Counted from the first letter of the stretch, positions 15,014-23,133 are shown. The stretch is 64,000 bases of DNA from JACVRW01 sp963821275 (GCA_963821275.1 CAWGDF010000008.1:186001-250000), one strand, 5' to 3'. Numbers and translations are program-made. The notes: a model not told the origin generated them from the letters alone.

Positions 15014-16150
15014 GTGTCCGTGGAGGTCCGACCGGTCGGGTCGCGTGCTGACCGGCGCGAGTTCGTCGAGCTGCCGTTCCGGCTGCATGCTACCGGCACC
15101 CCCTGGATCCCACCGCTCAAGATCGAGCGGCGGCTGTTTCTCAACCGGCACGTGAACGCCTTCTTCAAGCACGGCGACGCGCAGCTGTTCCTGGCCCGCC
15201 GCCAGGACCGGGTGGTGGGGCGCATCAGCGCGCAGATCGACCGCAGCTTCAACGCCTTCCACCACAACGAGTGGGGCATGTTCGGATTCCTGGAGACCGA
15301 GGAGGACCCGGATGTGCTGCGCGCGCTGATAGACGCCGCGGCGGCCTGGCTACGGCTGCGCGGCCGCGACCGCATGGTCGGCCCTATGGACTTCACCATG
15401 AACGACGAGTGCGGCGTGCTGATCGACGGCTTCGAACGCGAGCCGCTGCTGCGGCAGTCCTGGCACCCGCCGTACTACCGGCGGCTGTGCGAGGAGGCCG
15501 GGCTGGAGAAGGCCGTGGACCTCTTCATGTGGTCGCTGCACATCTCCGGGCGCGACCAGGTCATGCCGATCATCTGGGACCTCGCCGCGCAGCTCGAGCC
15601 CAAGCACGGGATCAAGATCCGCAAGATGAGCCGGCGCGGGCTGCGCCGCGACCTCGACGCCTTTGCGGAGATCTACAACGAGGCCTGGTCGCGCAACTGG
15701 GGCTTCGTGCCCTACGAGAAGGAGGACCTCGACGCCTACGCCCAGGAGCTGCAGCTGGTCTTCGACCGCGACTGGTTCATGGTGGCCGAGGACGCCGACG
15801 GCCGCACCGTCGGCGTGGCCATCACCGTTCCGGACATCAACCAGGTGCTCAAGCGCATGCGCGGCCGGCTGCTGCCGCTGGGCTGGTGGCACTTCCTGCG
15901 GCGGCGCCGGCTAATGGACCGCTGCCGGGTGGGCTTCCTCGGGGTCAAGCCGGCCTACCAGCACACGGGGGTGGCCGCCGGCCTCTACGCGGAGCACTTC
16001 GACATGGCCGAGGTCACGCCGATCAAGGGCGGCGAGATGGGCTGGATCCTCGAGACCAACAAGGCCATGAACCGCGCGATGGAGGCCATGGGCGGCGAGA
16101 TCGTCAAGCGCTACCGCGTGTATGAGCAGGGGCTTCTGGAGAACCCCTGA
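15014..16150 (+). CDS. GNAT-superfamily N-acyltransferase, bacterial ceramide-synthase-like
   Basis: A 378-residue protein with an N-terminal module found in large GNAT-like N-acyltransferases: PVGSRADRREFVELPFRLH, then TPWIPPLKIERRLFLNRHVN and GRISAQIDRSFNAFH. A second GNAT half follows (AFAEIYNEAWSRNWGFVPY, then VGFLGVKPAYQHTGVAAGLY). This N-terminal pattern is that of proteins shown in Caulobacter to be bacterial ceramide synthase (bCerS), as I recall the family; sequence comparison is needed. TAGGGT at 15000-15005 precedes the GTG by 8 nt. The divergent SPT-like gene strengthens a lipid role. Confidence 0.7.
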   Translation: MSVEVRPVGSRADRREFVELPFRLHATGTPWIPPLKIERRLFLNRHVNAFFKHGDAQLFLARRQDRVVGRISAQIDRSFNAFHHNEWGMFGFLETEEDPDVLRALIDAAAAWLRLRGRDRMVGPMDFTMNDECGVLIDGFEREPLLRQSWHPPYYRRLCEEAGLEKAVDLFMWSLHISGRDQVMPIIWDLAAQLEPKHGIKIRKMSRRGLRRDLDAFAEIYNEAWSRNWGFVPYEKEDLDAYAQELQLVFDRDWFMVAEDADGRTVGVAITVPDINQVLKRMRGRLLPLGWWHFLRRRRLMDRCRVGFLGVKPAYQHTGVAAGLYAEHFDMAEVTPIKGGEMGWILETNKAMNRAMEAMGGEIVKRYRVYEQGLLENP

Positions 16151-16184
16151 CCTTCGCCGAGAGGCCCGGTACACTCGCCCACCT

Positions 16185-16472
16185 GTGCCTGAGCCCGCCG
16201 CAATGCCTGAGCCCGAGGCCGACGTCCGGCCACTGCCGGTGCTGGCCGAGCCCCGCCCGGTGGACCGGCCCGCGCCGGTGTCGCTGCCGGCAGCGGTTGT
16301 CGCGGCCACCGGCGGCTTCCTGCTCGGGGTCGCCACCTTCGTGCTGGTGCGGATACTGAGGCGCCCGCGTCCGGCGACCACGCTCCGCCTCGGCCGGGGT
16401 TCGCGCCGGCGCGCCGAGATCGCGGCTTCGCGCTCGTTCCTCGTCGACATCCACCTGCTGAAGGACCGATAG
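16185..16472 (+). CDS. Small single-pass membrane protein
   Basis: A 95-residue protein with a Pro-rich N-terminus (PEPEADVRPLPVLAEPRP), one transmembrane helix (about residues 34-52, LPAAVVAATGGFLLGVATFV) and an Arg-rich tail ending SFLVDIHLLKDR. The GTG at 16185 is 9 nt after TACACT (16170-16175), so a leaderless start there is preferred over the upstream in-frame codons. Function is not recognisable. Confidence 0.5.
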   Translation: MPEPAAMPEPEADVRPLPVLAEPRPVDRPAPVSLPAAVVAATGGFLLGVATFVLVRILRRPRPATTLRLGRGSRRRAEIAASRSFLVDIHLLKDR

Positions 16473-16495
16473 CCACCGCGATCGAGCACGACGTC

Positions 16496-17320
16496 GTGCC
16501 CGCCGGTCCCTACCGGCTTCCAGGGGCGGGCCGCGACGGTGTGCTGCTGCGCCGGGAGGGCGCGCTCGTCCGGCTGCTCCACGTTGACGACGAGCCCGTT
16601 CGGGTGCGGGCCTGGACCGCCGGCGGGAGGGTCCGCTTCAGAGCCGAGGCCGCGTCGCGCGAGGCCGCTGCGCTGGGCATCGAGCGCATGCGCTTCGCGC
16701 TTGGCACCGATCACGACCTCAGCGACTTCCACAGGCGCTTTCGCCGCGACCCGCTGCTCGGGCCGGTGATCCGCCTTCGCCCCTGGGTGCGACCCCGCCG
16801 TCGCCCGGAGCCGTTCGAGGCGCTCGCCTGGGCGATATGCGAACAGCTGATCGAGTCCCGCCGCGCGGGGGCGATCGAGCGCCGTATCGTGCGCCGGCAC
16901 GGCCGGCGGAGCGACTGCGGCACCCTGATCGCGCCACCCTCGGCGGCGTGGCTCGCCGGTCGCTCGCCGGCCGAGCTCGACGCCTGCGGCCTCGCTCCGA
17001 AGCGCTCGCTCGCGCTCATCCGGGCCGCCCGCGAGGTGGCCTCGGGCCGAGCGAACCTGCACAACGAGCACGAGCCGGCCTGGCGGCGGCTGCGGGCGAT
17101 CCCCAACATCGGCTCCTGGACGCTCGAGATGCTCGCCTTCGAGGGCCAGGGCCGCGACGACCAGCTGCCGGGCCTCGACGTGGCCTACCTCAAGCTGGTG
17201 GGCCGGCTGGCCGGCCTCGGCCGCCGCGCCAGCGAGGAGGAGGTGCGCGCCTTCTTCGCCCCCTACGACGAGTTCGCCGGCCTAGCCGGCATCTACGCGC
17301 TGAACCGGCGCTACCTTTGA
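16496..17320 (+). CDS. AlkA-like DNA-3-methyladenine glycosylase (HhH-GPD)
   Basis: A 274-residue base-excision-repair enzyme. The C-terminal part holds the helix-hairpin-helix (RAIPNIGSWTLEMLAFE) and the catalytic Asp of the HhH-GPD family in DQLPGLDVAYLKLVG. The preceding domain includes PFEALAWAICEQLIESRRAG, the usual core helix. The N-terminal ~90 residues resemble an AlkA_N-like beta fold. It should remove alkylated purines. The start GTG 16496 is the first good start after the previous gene, but the frame is open further upstream. Confidence 0.85.
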   Translation: MPAGPYRLPGAGRDGVLLRREGALVRLLHVDDEPVRVRAWTAGGRVRFRAEAASREAAALGIERMRFALGTDHDLSDFHRRFRRDPLLGPVIRLRPWVRPRRRPEPFEALAWAICEQLIESRRAGAIERRIVRRHGRRSDCGTLIAPPSAAWLAGRSPAELDACGLAPKRSLALIRAAREVASGRANLHNEHEPAWRRLRAIPNIGSWTLEMLAFEGQGRDDQLPGLDVAYLKLVGRLAGLGRRASEEEVRAFFAPYDEFAGLAGIYALNRRYL

Positions 17321-17323
17321 GGC

Positions 17324-17728
17324 ATGACTGAGAAGCTCGAGAAGACCGACCAAGAGTGGCGTGAGAAGCTCGACGCCGAGCGCTTCCACGTCCTCCGCCA
17401 GAAGGGCACAGAGCCCCCGTTCACCGGGGCCTACACGTACTCCAAAGCGGACGGCACGTACCGCTGTGGAGCCTGCGGCAACGAGCTCTTCCGCTCGGAC
17501 ACGAAGTTCGACTCCGGCACCGGCTGGCCGAGCTTCACCGAGCCGGCGGTGGCCGACGCCGTGGAGCTACACGAGGATCGCAGCCTCGGCATGGTCCGCA
17601 CCGAAGTGACCTGCGCCCGCTGCGGAAGCCACCTGGGCCACGTTTTTCCCGACGGCCCCGGCCCGACCGGCCAGCGCTACTGCATCAACTCGCTCGCGCT
17701 GGACCTGGAAGAGACCGACAGCGGCTGA
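17324..17728 (+). CDS. msrB: Peptide methionine-R-sulfoxide reductase
   Basis: A 134-residue MsrB repairing methionine-R-sulfoxide. The zinc-binding Cys pairs are CGACG and CARCG, and the catalytic Cys is in RYCINSLAL. Other family motifs are FDSGTGWPSFTEP and GHVFPDGPGPTGQRYC. TACCTT at 17312-17317 lies 6 nt before the ATG, so a leaderless mRNA is likely. It is followed directly by a RidA protein, making a small protein- and metabolite-repair unit. Confidence 0.95.
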   Translation: MTEKLEKTDQEWREKLDAERFHVLRQKGTEPPFTGAYTYSKADGTYRCGACGNELFRSDTKFDSGTGWPSFTEPAVADAVELHEDRSLGMVRTEVTCARCGSHLGHVFPDGPGPTGQRYCINSLALDLEETDSG

Positions 17729-17733
17729 GGCCC

Positions 17734-18129
17734 CTGATCGATTTCCTCAACTTCGACGCCGCGCCGCCGCCTCCACCGACGGCGGCCTACAGCCACGCCG
17801 TGAGGGCGGGCGACTTTCTCTTCGTCACGGGCCAGCTCGGTGTCGATCCGGAGACCAACGAGCTGGTGTCCGACGATGCCGCCCGGCAAGCCGAACAGGT
17901 CATGCGCAACCTGGAGACGGTGTTGCGCGAGGCCGGCACGAGCATCGACCGCGCCGTGATGGGGCGCATCTTCCTCGTCGATTTCGAGGCTGACTACGCG
18001 ACGGTCAACAAGATCTACGCCTCCCGCTTCGAGCAGGGCCGTTATCCCGCGCGGACAACCGTGGGGGTCACGCAGCTCGCGCTCGGGGCGGTGGTCGAGA
18101 TCGACCTGATCGTGCGGCTACAGCCCTGA
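17734..18129 (+). CDS. RidA-family reactive intermediate deaminase (non-standard start)
   Basis: A YjgF/RidA protein that hydrolyses reactive enamine/imine intermediates. Key residues are visible in VRAGDFLFVTGQLGVDPE, GRIFLVDFEADYATVNKIY and the Arg of RYPARTTVGV. The first standard start (GTG 17800) would remove the N-terminal strand with AAYSHAV, which the family needs for YS-type substrate contacts. In the same frame the codons go back to CTG 17734 with GAGG just ahead. I therefore prefer CTG 17734. The 3' end overlaps the convergent transporter gene by 12 bp. Confidence 0.75.
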   Translation: MIDFLNFDAAPPPPPTAAYSHAVRAGDFLFVTGQLGVDPETNELVSDDAARQAEQVMRNLETVLREAGTSIDRAVMGRIFLVDFEADYATVNKIYASRFEQGRYPARTTVGVTQLALGAVVEIDLIVRLQP

Positions 18130-19122
18130 ACCGGGCAGCAGGTGGTTGCTGGCCGCCGTGACGGGGTCGGGCGGGCGCTCGAGCAGCTGGTTCTCCTTCA
18201 TCCAGGCCGAGAAGGCGTCCCACTGCGGCGGTGACTGCCAGCCGAAGGGCCTTCCCTGCGGGGGGAAGAACAGCGGCAGGGTGACCTTCACCACCGCCCG
18301 CTGGAGCTCGGGGTCGAGGTCGGGGTTGGCCTCCAGCAGGCCGTTGATCGCCTCGTCCGGGTTGGTGCGCAAGTCGCGCGTGCCGCGCGAGACGGCGCCG
18401 ATGAAGGCGCGGAACTTGTCGGCGTCGCGTTCCAGCGACTTGGCGTTGGCCACCAGCACCAGCTCGTTGTAGGTGGGCACGCCGGCCTGCTCCATGCGGA
18501 TGATCCGCGGCTTCTTGCCCCGCAGCCGCAGCTCGGTCCCCTCGTAGTTCCAGAACGCCCCCAACGTGGCGTCGACCCGCCCGGTGAGTAGCGCCGGGGT
18601 GAAGCCGAAGCCGACGTTGCGCTCGGTCACGGTGTCCGGCCTCACGCCGGCCTCGAGCAGGATCGTGCGCAGGTAGGCGGACTGGTAGTCGATCCCTGCG
18701 GTGCCCACCGTCTTGCCCTCCAGGTCCGCGGGCGTGCGGATCTTCGCTTCGGGCAGGGACATGATCGAGGTCAGGGGCTTCTGCACGATCGCGGCGATGC
18801 TCACCACGTCGAGGCCCTGGTCACGCGCGCGCAGCACCTCGGGCTCGTACGAGATGGCCAGGTCCACGCGGCCGGCCGCGACCTGCTTGATGGGCGCCGC
18901 GGGGTCGGGGGGCTGGCGGATCTCGACGTCGAGGCCGGCCTGCGCGAAGTCGCCGCCCGCCTGGGCCGCGTAGATGCCGGCGTGGTCGGCGTTGGGGAAG
19001 TAGTCGAGCATCAGCTCGACCCGCTTCGAGCCCGCCGGCTCCAGCACCTCCTCCTTCTCGCCGCAGGCGGCCAGGGCCAGGGCGAGCGCGGTGGCCAGCA
19101 GGAGCGTCAGCGCGGCCCTCAT
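18118..19122 (-). CDS. thiY: Thiamine-precursor ABC transporter, substrate-binding lipoprotein (ThiY-like)
   Basis: A 334-residue NMT1/THI5-like periplasmic-type binding lipoprotein. The signal peptide ends in the lipobox ALAAC (Cys20). The opening domain VELMLDYFPNADHAGIYAAQ is the standard HMP/FAMP-binding start, followed by AAGRVDLAISYEPEVL and NVGFGFTPALLTGRVDA. It would deliver a pyrimidine thiamine precursor to the permease. It is the last gene of a three-gene unit under a TPP riboswitch; ATG 19122 overlaps the permease stop by ATGA. Confidence 0.9.
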   Translation of the reverse strand: MRAALTLLLATALALALAACGEKEEVLEPAGSKRVELMLDYFPNADHAGIYAAQAGGDFAQAGLDVEIRQPPDPAAPIKQVAAGRVDLAISYEPEVLRARDQGLDVVSIAAIVQKPLTSIMSLPEAKIRTPADLEGKTVGTAGIDYQSAYLRTILLEAGVRPDTVTERNVGFGFTPALLTGRVDATLGAFWNYEGTELRLRGKKPRIIRMEQAGVPTYNELVLVANAKSLERDADKFRAFIGAVSRGTRDLRTNPDEAINGLLEANPDLDPELQRAVVKVTLPLFFPPQGRPFGWQSPPQWDAFSAWMKENQLLERPPDPVTAASNHLLPGSGL

Positions 19123-19871
19123 GCCAGAGTCTTCCGCCGGTTCCAGGGACACGTCACCCGCTCGAGCAGCGCCACCAGGGCGAAGAGGGCGACCGCCATC
19201 AGCGTCAGCAGCACGAGGCCGGCGTACACCCGCGGCGTCTGGAGCTGGTTGTTTCCGAGCAGCACCAGGCGGCCAAGCCCCTCGTCGGCGCCGGACCACT
19301 CGCCGAACACCGCGCCGATCACCGACACGGTGGCGGCCACCTTGAGGCCGCTGAAGAGGGAGGGCAGCGAGCCGGGCAGCTCCACGCTGCGCAGGGTGCG
19401 CAGCCGGGAGGCGCCCAGGCTGCGCATCAGCTTGAGCAGGTCCGGCTCGGTCGAGCGCAACCCGTCGAGCAGGTTGACGGTGATGGGGAAGAAGCAGATG
19501 AGCGCGACGATGGCGAGCTTGGGGCCGAGGCCGTAGTCGAAGGCGAGCACGAAGATGGGCGCCAGCACCACCACTGGAATGGCCTGCGAGGCCACGAGCA
19601 GCGGGTACGCCGCGTCGCGCAGCGGCCGGACCAGGTGCATGGCCACGGCAAAGGTCACGCCGGCGGCAACCGCCAGCGCCAGCCCGAGCAGGACCTCCAC
19701 CAGCGTCACCCACGCGTTGTCCACAAGCAGCGCCCGGTCCTCCCGCAGCGCCTCCCACGTCTCGACCGGCGAGGCGAGCGTCAGATCGTCGACCGAGTCG
19801 AGCGAGGCCACGCCCTGCCAGGCCAGCACGAAGGCGGCGAGCAGCGCGAGCGCCAGCAGCACCCGGGTCAT
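19119..19871 (-). CDS. thiX: Thiamine-precursor ABC transporter, permease (ThiX-like)
   Basis: A 250-residue permease of the BPD/SsuC type with about six membrane helices. The cytosolic coupling loop is visible (LLKLMRSLGASRLRTLRSVE then LPGSLPSLFSGLKVAATVSV). ATG 19871 overlaps the ATPase stop by 4 bp and its own stop overlaps the binding-protein start, so translation is tightly coupled. Context (TPP riboswitch and ThiY-like binding protein) gives the substrate assignment. Confidence 0.9.
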   Translation of the reverse strand: MTRVLLALALLAAFVLAWQGVASLDSVDDLTLASPVETWEALREDRALLVDNAWVTLVEVLLGLALAVAAGVTFAVAMHLVRPLRDAAYPLLVASQAIPVVVLAPIFVLAFDYGLGPKLAIVALICFFPITVNLLDGLRSTEPDLLKLMRSLGASRLRTLRSVELPGSLPSLFSGLKVAATVSVIGAVFGEWSGADEGLGRLVLLGNNQLQTPRVYAGLVLLTLMAVALFALVALLERVTCPWNRRKTLA

Positions 19872-20650
19872 CCGCGCAGCACCTCCAGGGCCCGCGCGCG
19901 CAACTCGAGCAGGTGCGGGTCGGTCAGCTTGCGTGGACGGGGCGCCTCCACCGCGAGCGTCGCCAGGATGCGGCCCGGCCGGCGCGACATCACCGCCACC
20001 CGGTCGGCGAGGAAGACCGCCTCCTCCACGTCGTGGGTCACCAGAAGCGTGGTGCGCGGCTCGGTGATCAGGGCTCCGGCCAGCCACTCCTGCATGTCCG
20101 CGCGTGTGATGGCGTCCAGGGCCGCGAAGGGCTCGTCGAGCAGCAGCACCGGGCGGCCCGGCAGCAGCGTGCGCAGGAAGGCCACCCGCTGTCGCATACC
20201 GCCGGACAGCGCGTCCGGGCGCGCCCGCTCGAACTCGGCCAGCCCGAAGCGCTCGAACAGCGGCTCGGCCCGGCGGCGGGCCTCGGCCCTGCGGATGCCC
20301 TGGCTCTCGAGTGCCAGCGCGGCGTTGCCGAGCGCGTCGCGCCAGGGAAGCAGCAGGTCGCGCTGGGGCATGTAGGCGCAGGCGCGGCGGCGCGCCTCGG
20401 GCTCGCTCGCACCGCCCACGGTCACCGTGCCCGTGTCCGGCTCCTGCAGCCCGGCCACGAGCTCGAGCAGCGTCGACTTCCCGCAGCCCGAGGTGCCGAC
20501 GACCGCAAGCACCTCTCGCGGCCGGAGTTCCAGGTCGAGACCGTGCAGGGCGGCCAGCGCGCCGAAGCGCCGCCCGACGCCTCTGAGTGTCACGCCTGTG
20601 TCCGAAAAAGAAAGAGGCTCCGTTGCGGGAGCCTGGGCCTCGGTCTGCAT
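19868..20650 (-). CDS. thiZ: Thiamine-precursor ABC transporter, ATPase (ThiZ-like)
   Basis: A 260-residue ABC ATPase. Walker A is GTSGCGKST, the signature is LSGGMRQR and Walker B VLLLDEPFAALD, with H-loop THDVEEAV. I choose ATG 20650, not the in-frame ATG 20668, because the latter lies inside the conserved TAATGCC segment of the riboswitch. GGAGGG (20654-20659) just before ATG 20650 is both the aptamer end and the ribosome site. It energises uptake by ThiX and ThiY. Confidence 0.9.
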   Translation of the reverse strand: MQTEAQAPATEPLSFSDTGVTLRGVGRRFGALAALHGLDLELRPREVLAVVGTSGCGKSTLLELVAGLQEPDTGTVTVGGASEPEARRRACAYMPQRDLLLPWRDALGNAALALESQGIRRAEARRRAEPLFERFGLAEFERARPDALSGGMRQRVAFLRTLLPGRPVLLLDEPFAALDAITRADMQEWLAGALITEPRTTLLVTHDVEEAVFLADRVAVMSRRPGRILATLAVEAPRPRKLTDPHLLELRARALEVLRG

Positions 20651-20653
20651 TGC

Positions 20654-20758
20654 TCCCTCCGCGGGCATTACCCCACAGGTTCGAAGGGTCAGCGCCGGCC
20701 GGCAATCGGATCCACCGAGGGCGCTATCTCAGCCCGCTTGACCGCGAGCCCCCCTGGC
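20654..20758 (-). promoter_or_regulatory. TPP riboswitch (THI element)
   Basis: Reading the minus strand, the conserved segments occur in order: a G-run (GGGGGGCT), CTGAGA, then ACCCTTCGAACCTG, GGTAATGCC and GGAGGGA. This is the TPP aptamer. Its 3' strand is the ribosome site of the ATPase gene, so thiamine pyrophosphate probably blocks translation. It directly supports a thiamine-precursor uptake role for the three genes below it. Confidence 0.95.
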
Positions 20759-20776
20759 TTTGTCGTGCCGTGCAGT

Positions 20777-22120
20777 CTACCGGCCCGGCGCGTGCAGCTC
20801 CGCGATCGCGTTCACGAACGTCTCCAGCTGCTTGGTGGTCCAGCACTCGAACACGCCGTCGCAGTGGGGCTCGTAGGTGGACATCACCGAGTCGCCGTAG
20901 TTCCAGTAGAGGCGGGGCTCGGGGTTGATCCAGAAGGTGTGCCCGGCCCCCTGGGCCACACGACCAAAAACGCCCGCATGGGGCTCGCGTCCGTTGGTGC
21001 GGGCGTCGCCCAGCACGATCACGGTCGAGCGGGGGTCGAGGTCGTCGGCCACGTTGTCGAGGAACTCGAGCCAGACGCGGCCGTAGTCGGTGTAGCCGGA
21101 CACGTCGGCCACGCCGGCGTCGGTGGCGATCCGGCGCGACACGCCGGCGAACGAGCGCTCGCGCTCGAACACGTCGGTGACCTCCGAGATCCGCTCGACG
21201 AACACGAACGAGCGCAGCTTGCGGAACTGGTCGTGCAGCGCGTGGAGCACCGACAGGAAGAAGACGCTGGCGCTGGTGACGCTGGTGGAGACATCGCAGA
21301 GCACGTACAGCTCGGGCCGCCGCGGACGCCGCGGCCGGTACTTGAGGTCGAGCGGCACGCCGCCGGTCTGCAGCGAGGCCCGCATCGTGCGGCGCACGTC
21401 GACCTGCCAGGAGCGCCGGCGGCCGCGGTGCTCGCGCCCGTGCGAGGCGAGGCGCTTCTTCAGCTGGGCCACCACCCGGTGGACCTGGGAGAGGTCCTGG
21501 GCCGGGTTGGAGGGCAGCGCGCGGTCCAGTTCCCGCAGCGGCCGGGCCGGCGGCAGCGAGCGTGTGCGCTCGATCATCTGACGCTCCAGCTCGGCCCGCA
21601 CGTGGCGCTCGAACTCCTGCAGGCCGTCGCGGGGCACGGCGTCGGGATCGGGCAGCTCGGCGCCGGCCTTCTCGCTGCGCAGCCCGAGCGTGCGGCGGAT
21701 GCGCTGCACGTCGACCCCGATCACACCCGAGCCCTCGCCCTGGCGCCCGAAGGCGGCGATGGCCAGCCGGGCGAGGTCGCGCATCTCGCCGTCGGAGCCG
21801 GCCCGGATGGCCTCGCGGATCCGCTCGCGCAGGCCCTCCAGATCGAGCTGCTCCGCTCCCTGGAAGCGCTCCTCTGTCAGGCCGCGGTCCACGGCCTCGC
21901 GCTCGGCGGCGCGGAAGAAGAAGCGCTCGAAGAGCACGTCGAGCACGTGGCGGTCCTCCTGCGACTTGGCCAGCGTGGCCGCCAGGGCCTCGCGGAAGTC
22001 CTCCCGCGAGGTCCAGCTCACCGCGTCCAGGGCGTGGAAGGCGTCGAGCAGCTCGGAGGTGCCGACGGCCACGCCCTCTGTGCGGAGCTCGTCGGCGAAC
22101 TCGAGCAGCCGCGGGGCCAT
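20777..22120 (-). CDS. VWA-domain (CoxE-like) protein
   Basis: A ~447-residue protein paired with a MoxR ATPase. The C-terminal half is a von Willebrand A-type domain: ELYVLCDVSTSVTSASVFFL carries the DxSxS MIDAS motif. The N-terminus reads RLLEFADELRTEGVAVGTSE, usual for CoxE-type proteins. The frame extends to ATG 22240, but that would translate a copy of the 42-bp dispersed repeat (22178-22213), which elsewhere lies between genes; I therefore prefer ATG 22120. MoxR/CoxE pairs help assemble or activate metalloenzymes and other complexes, but the target here is not known. Confidence 0.8.
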   Translation of the reverse strand: MAPRLLEFADELRTEGVAVGTSELLDAFHALDAVSWTSREDFREALAATLAKSQEDRHVLDVLFERFFFRAAEREAVDRGLTEERFQGAEQLDLEGLRERIREAIRAGSDGEMRDLARLAIAAFGRQGEGSGVIGVDVQRIRRTLGLRSEKAGAELPDPDAVPRDGLQEFERHVRAELERQMIERTRSLPPARPLRELDRALPSNPAQDLSQVHRVVAQLKKRLASHGREHRGRRRSWQVDVRRTMRASLQTGGVPLDLKYRPRRPRRPELYVLCDVSTSVTSASVFFLSVLHALHDQFRKLRSFVFVERISEVTDVFERERSFAGVSRRIATDAGVADVSGYTDYGRVWLEFLDNVADDLDPRSTVIVLGDARTNGREPHAGVFGRVAQGAGHTFWINPEPRLYWNYGDSVMSTYEPHCDGVFECWTTKQLETFVNAIAELHAPGR

Positions 22121-22177
22121 GCCTGCCGGACCGGATGCCGGCGGCATCCCGCCGTAGAGGCCGGGGTTCGTGCTGCC

Positions 22178-22213
22178 TCCGCGCGCAGCCGGCCGAGCCG
22201 GCTGCTTGCGGCT
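22178..22213 (-). repeat. Single copy of the dispersed hairpin repeat
   Basis: A 36-bp match in reverse orientation to the repeat at 26677-26762. It begins within the TAG stop of the MoxR gene, as the plus-strand copies do with their upstream genes, and lies just before the preferred VWA start. If the longer VWA start were used it would be translated as RKQPARPAARG. Confidence 0.85.
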
Positions 22214-23108
22214 ATCCCGCTTGTCGCCCGAGGAGCCCATCGCCCAGCTTCACCCCCACCCGCTCGGCCACCAGGTCCAGGTCGGTGCGGTGCTTGACGA
22301 TGATCGAGAGCGTGCGCTCGAGCACCGCCTGGTCGACGTCCTCGGCTCCCAGCAGGAGCAGGGCCCGAGCCCAGTCGATCGACTCGGCGATCGACGGCGG
22401 CTTCTTGAGGTCGAGGGCCCGCACCATGTGGATCACCTCGACGAGCTTGCGCGCCATCTGCTCGCTCAGGTCGGGCGCGTGCAGCCGGACGATCTCTAGC
22501 TCCCGCTCCACGGTCGGGTAGTCGAGCCACAGGTACAGGCAGCGCCGCTTGAGCGCCTCGGTCAGCTCGCGCGAGTTGTTCGAGGTGAGCAGCACGAGCG
22601 GACGCGTGCGCGCCTCGACGACCCCCAGCTCGGGGATGGAGATCTGGAAGTCGGACAGGACCTCGAGCAGCATGGCCTCGAACTCCTGGTCGGTCTTGTC
22701 GATCTCGTCGATCAGGAGCACCACCGGCTCGCCGGCGGAGATGGCGGTCAGGAGCGGGCGGGCGAGCAGGAAGTCCTCCCCGAAGATGTCGTCCTGTACC
22801 TCGCGCCAGCCCGCGTCTGCGGCCTCGGTCTGGATCCGCAGAAGCTGCTTGCGGTAGTTCCACTCGTACAGCGCCTTGGCCTCGTCGAGGCCCTCGTAGC
22901 ACTGCAGGCGGATGAGCTTGCGCCCGGTCGCCCGGGACACCGCCTTGGCCAGCTCCGTCTTGCCCACACCTGCGGGGCCCTCGACCAGCACGGGCTTGGC
23001 AAGCTGGCCCGCGAGGAAGGAGACGAGCGCGGCGGGCTCGTCGGCCAGGTAGCCGACCTCCGCCAGCCGCTCGCGGGCCTCGTCGATGGAGCCGAAGTGC
23101 TCGCTCAC
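22212..23108 (-). CDS. MoxR-type AAA+ ATPase
   Basis: A 298-residue AAA+ ATPase. Walker A is EGPAGVGKTELAK, Walker B is VVLLIDEIDKTDQE, sensor 1 is VLLTSNNSRELTEALKRRC with the arginine finger following, and sensor 2 lies near the C-terminus. MoxR proteins work with a VWA partner, here the next gene, as chaperones for enzyme maturation. The GTG start at 23108 is 7 nt after a TATCGT -10 (23121-23116) that overlaps the divergent -10 of the next gene. Confidence 0.9.
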   Translation of the reverse strand: MSEHFGSIDEARERLAEVGYLADEPAALVSFLAGQLAKPVLVEGPAGVGKTELAKAVSRATGRKLIRLQCYEGLDEAKALYEWNYRKQLLRIQTEAADAGWREVQDDIFGEDFLLARPLLTAISAGEPVVLLIDEIDKTDQEFEAMLLEVLSDFQISIPELGVVEARTRPLVLLTSNNSRELTEALKRRCLYLWLDYPTVERELEIVRLHAPDLSEQMARKLVEVIHMVRALDLKKPPSIAESIDWARALLLLGAEDVDQAVLERTLSIIVKHRTDLDLVAERVGVKLGDGLLGRQAG

Positions 23109-23115
23109 CGCACTA

Positions 23116-23125
23116 ACGATACTTT
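23116..23125. promoter_or_regulatory. Divergent promoter with overlapping -10 boxes
   Basis: The ten bases ACGATACTTT contain TACTTT for the plus strand (23120-23125) and, on the minus strand, TATCGT (23121-23116). They share the central TA. Start codons follow 8 nt (TTG 23134) and 7 nt (GTG 23108) away, so both mRNAs are probably leaderless. Confidence 0.55.
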
Positions 23126-23133
23126 CGCCCTCC

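Noticed and set aside
20650..20668. ATG 20668 as start of the thiZ-like gene
   Set aside because: It lies in the conserved TAATGCC part of the TPP aptamer; ATG 20650 has its own ribosome site.
22121..22240. Long N-terminus of the VWA protein
   Set aside because: It would translate a repeat that elsewhere is intergenic and overlap the MoxR stop.
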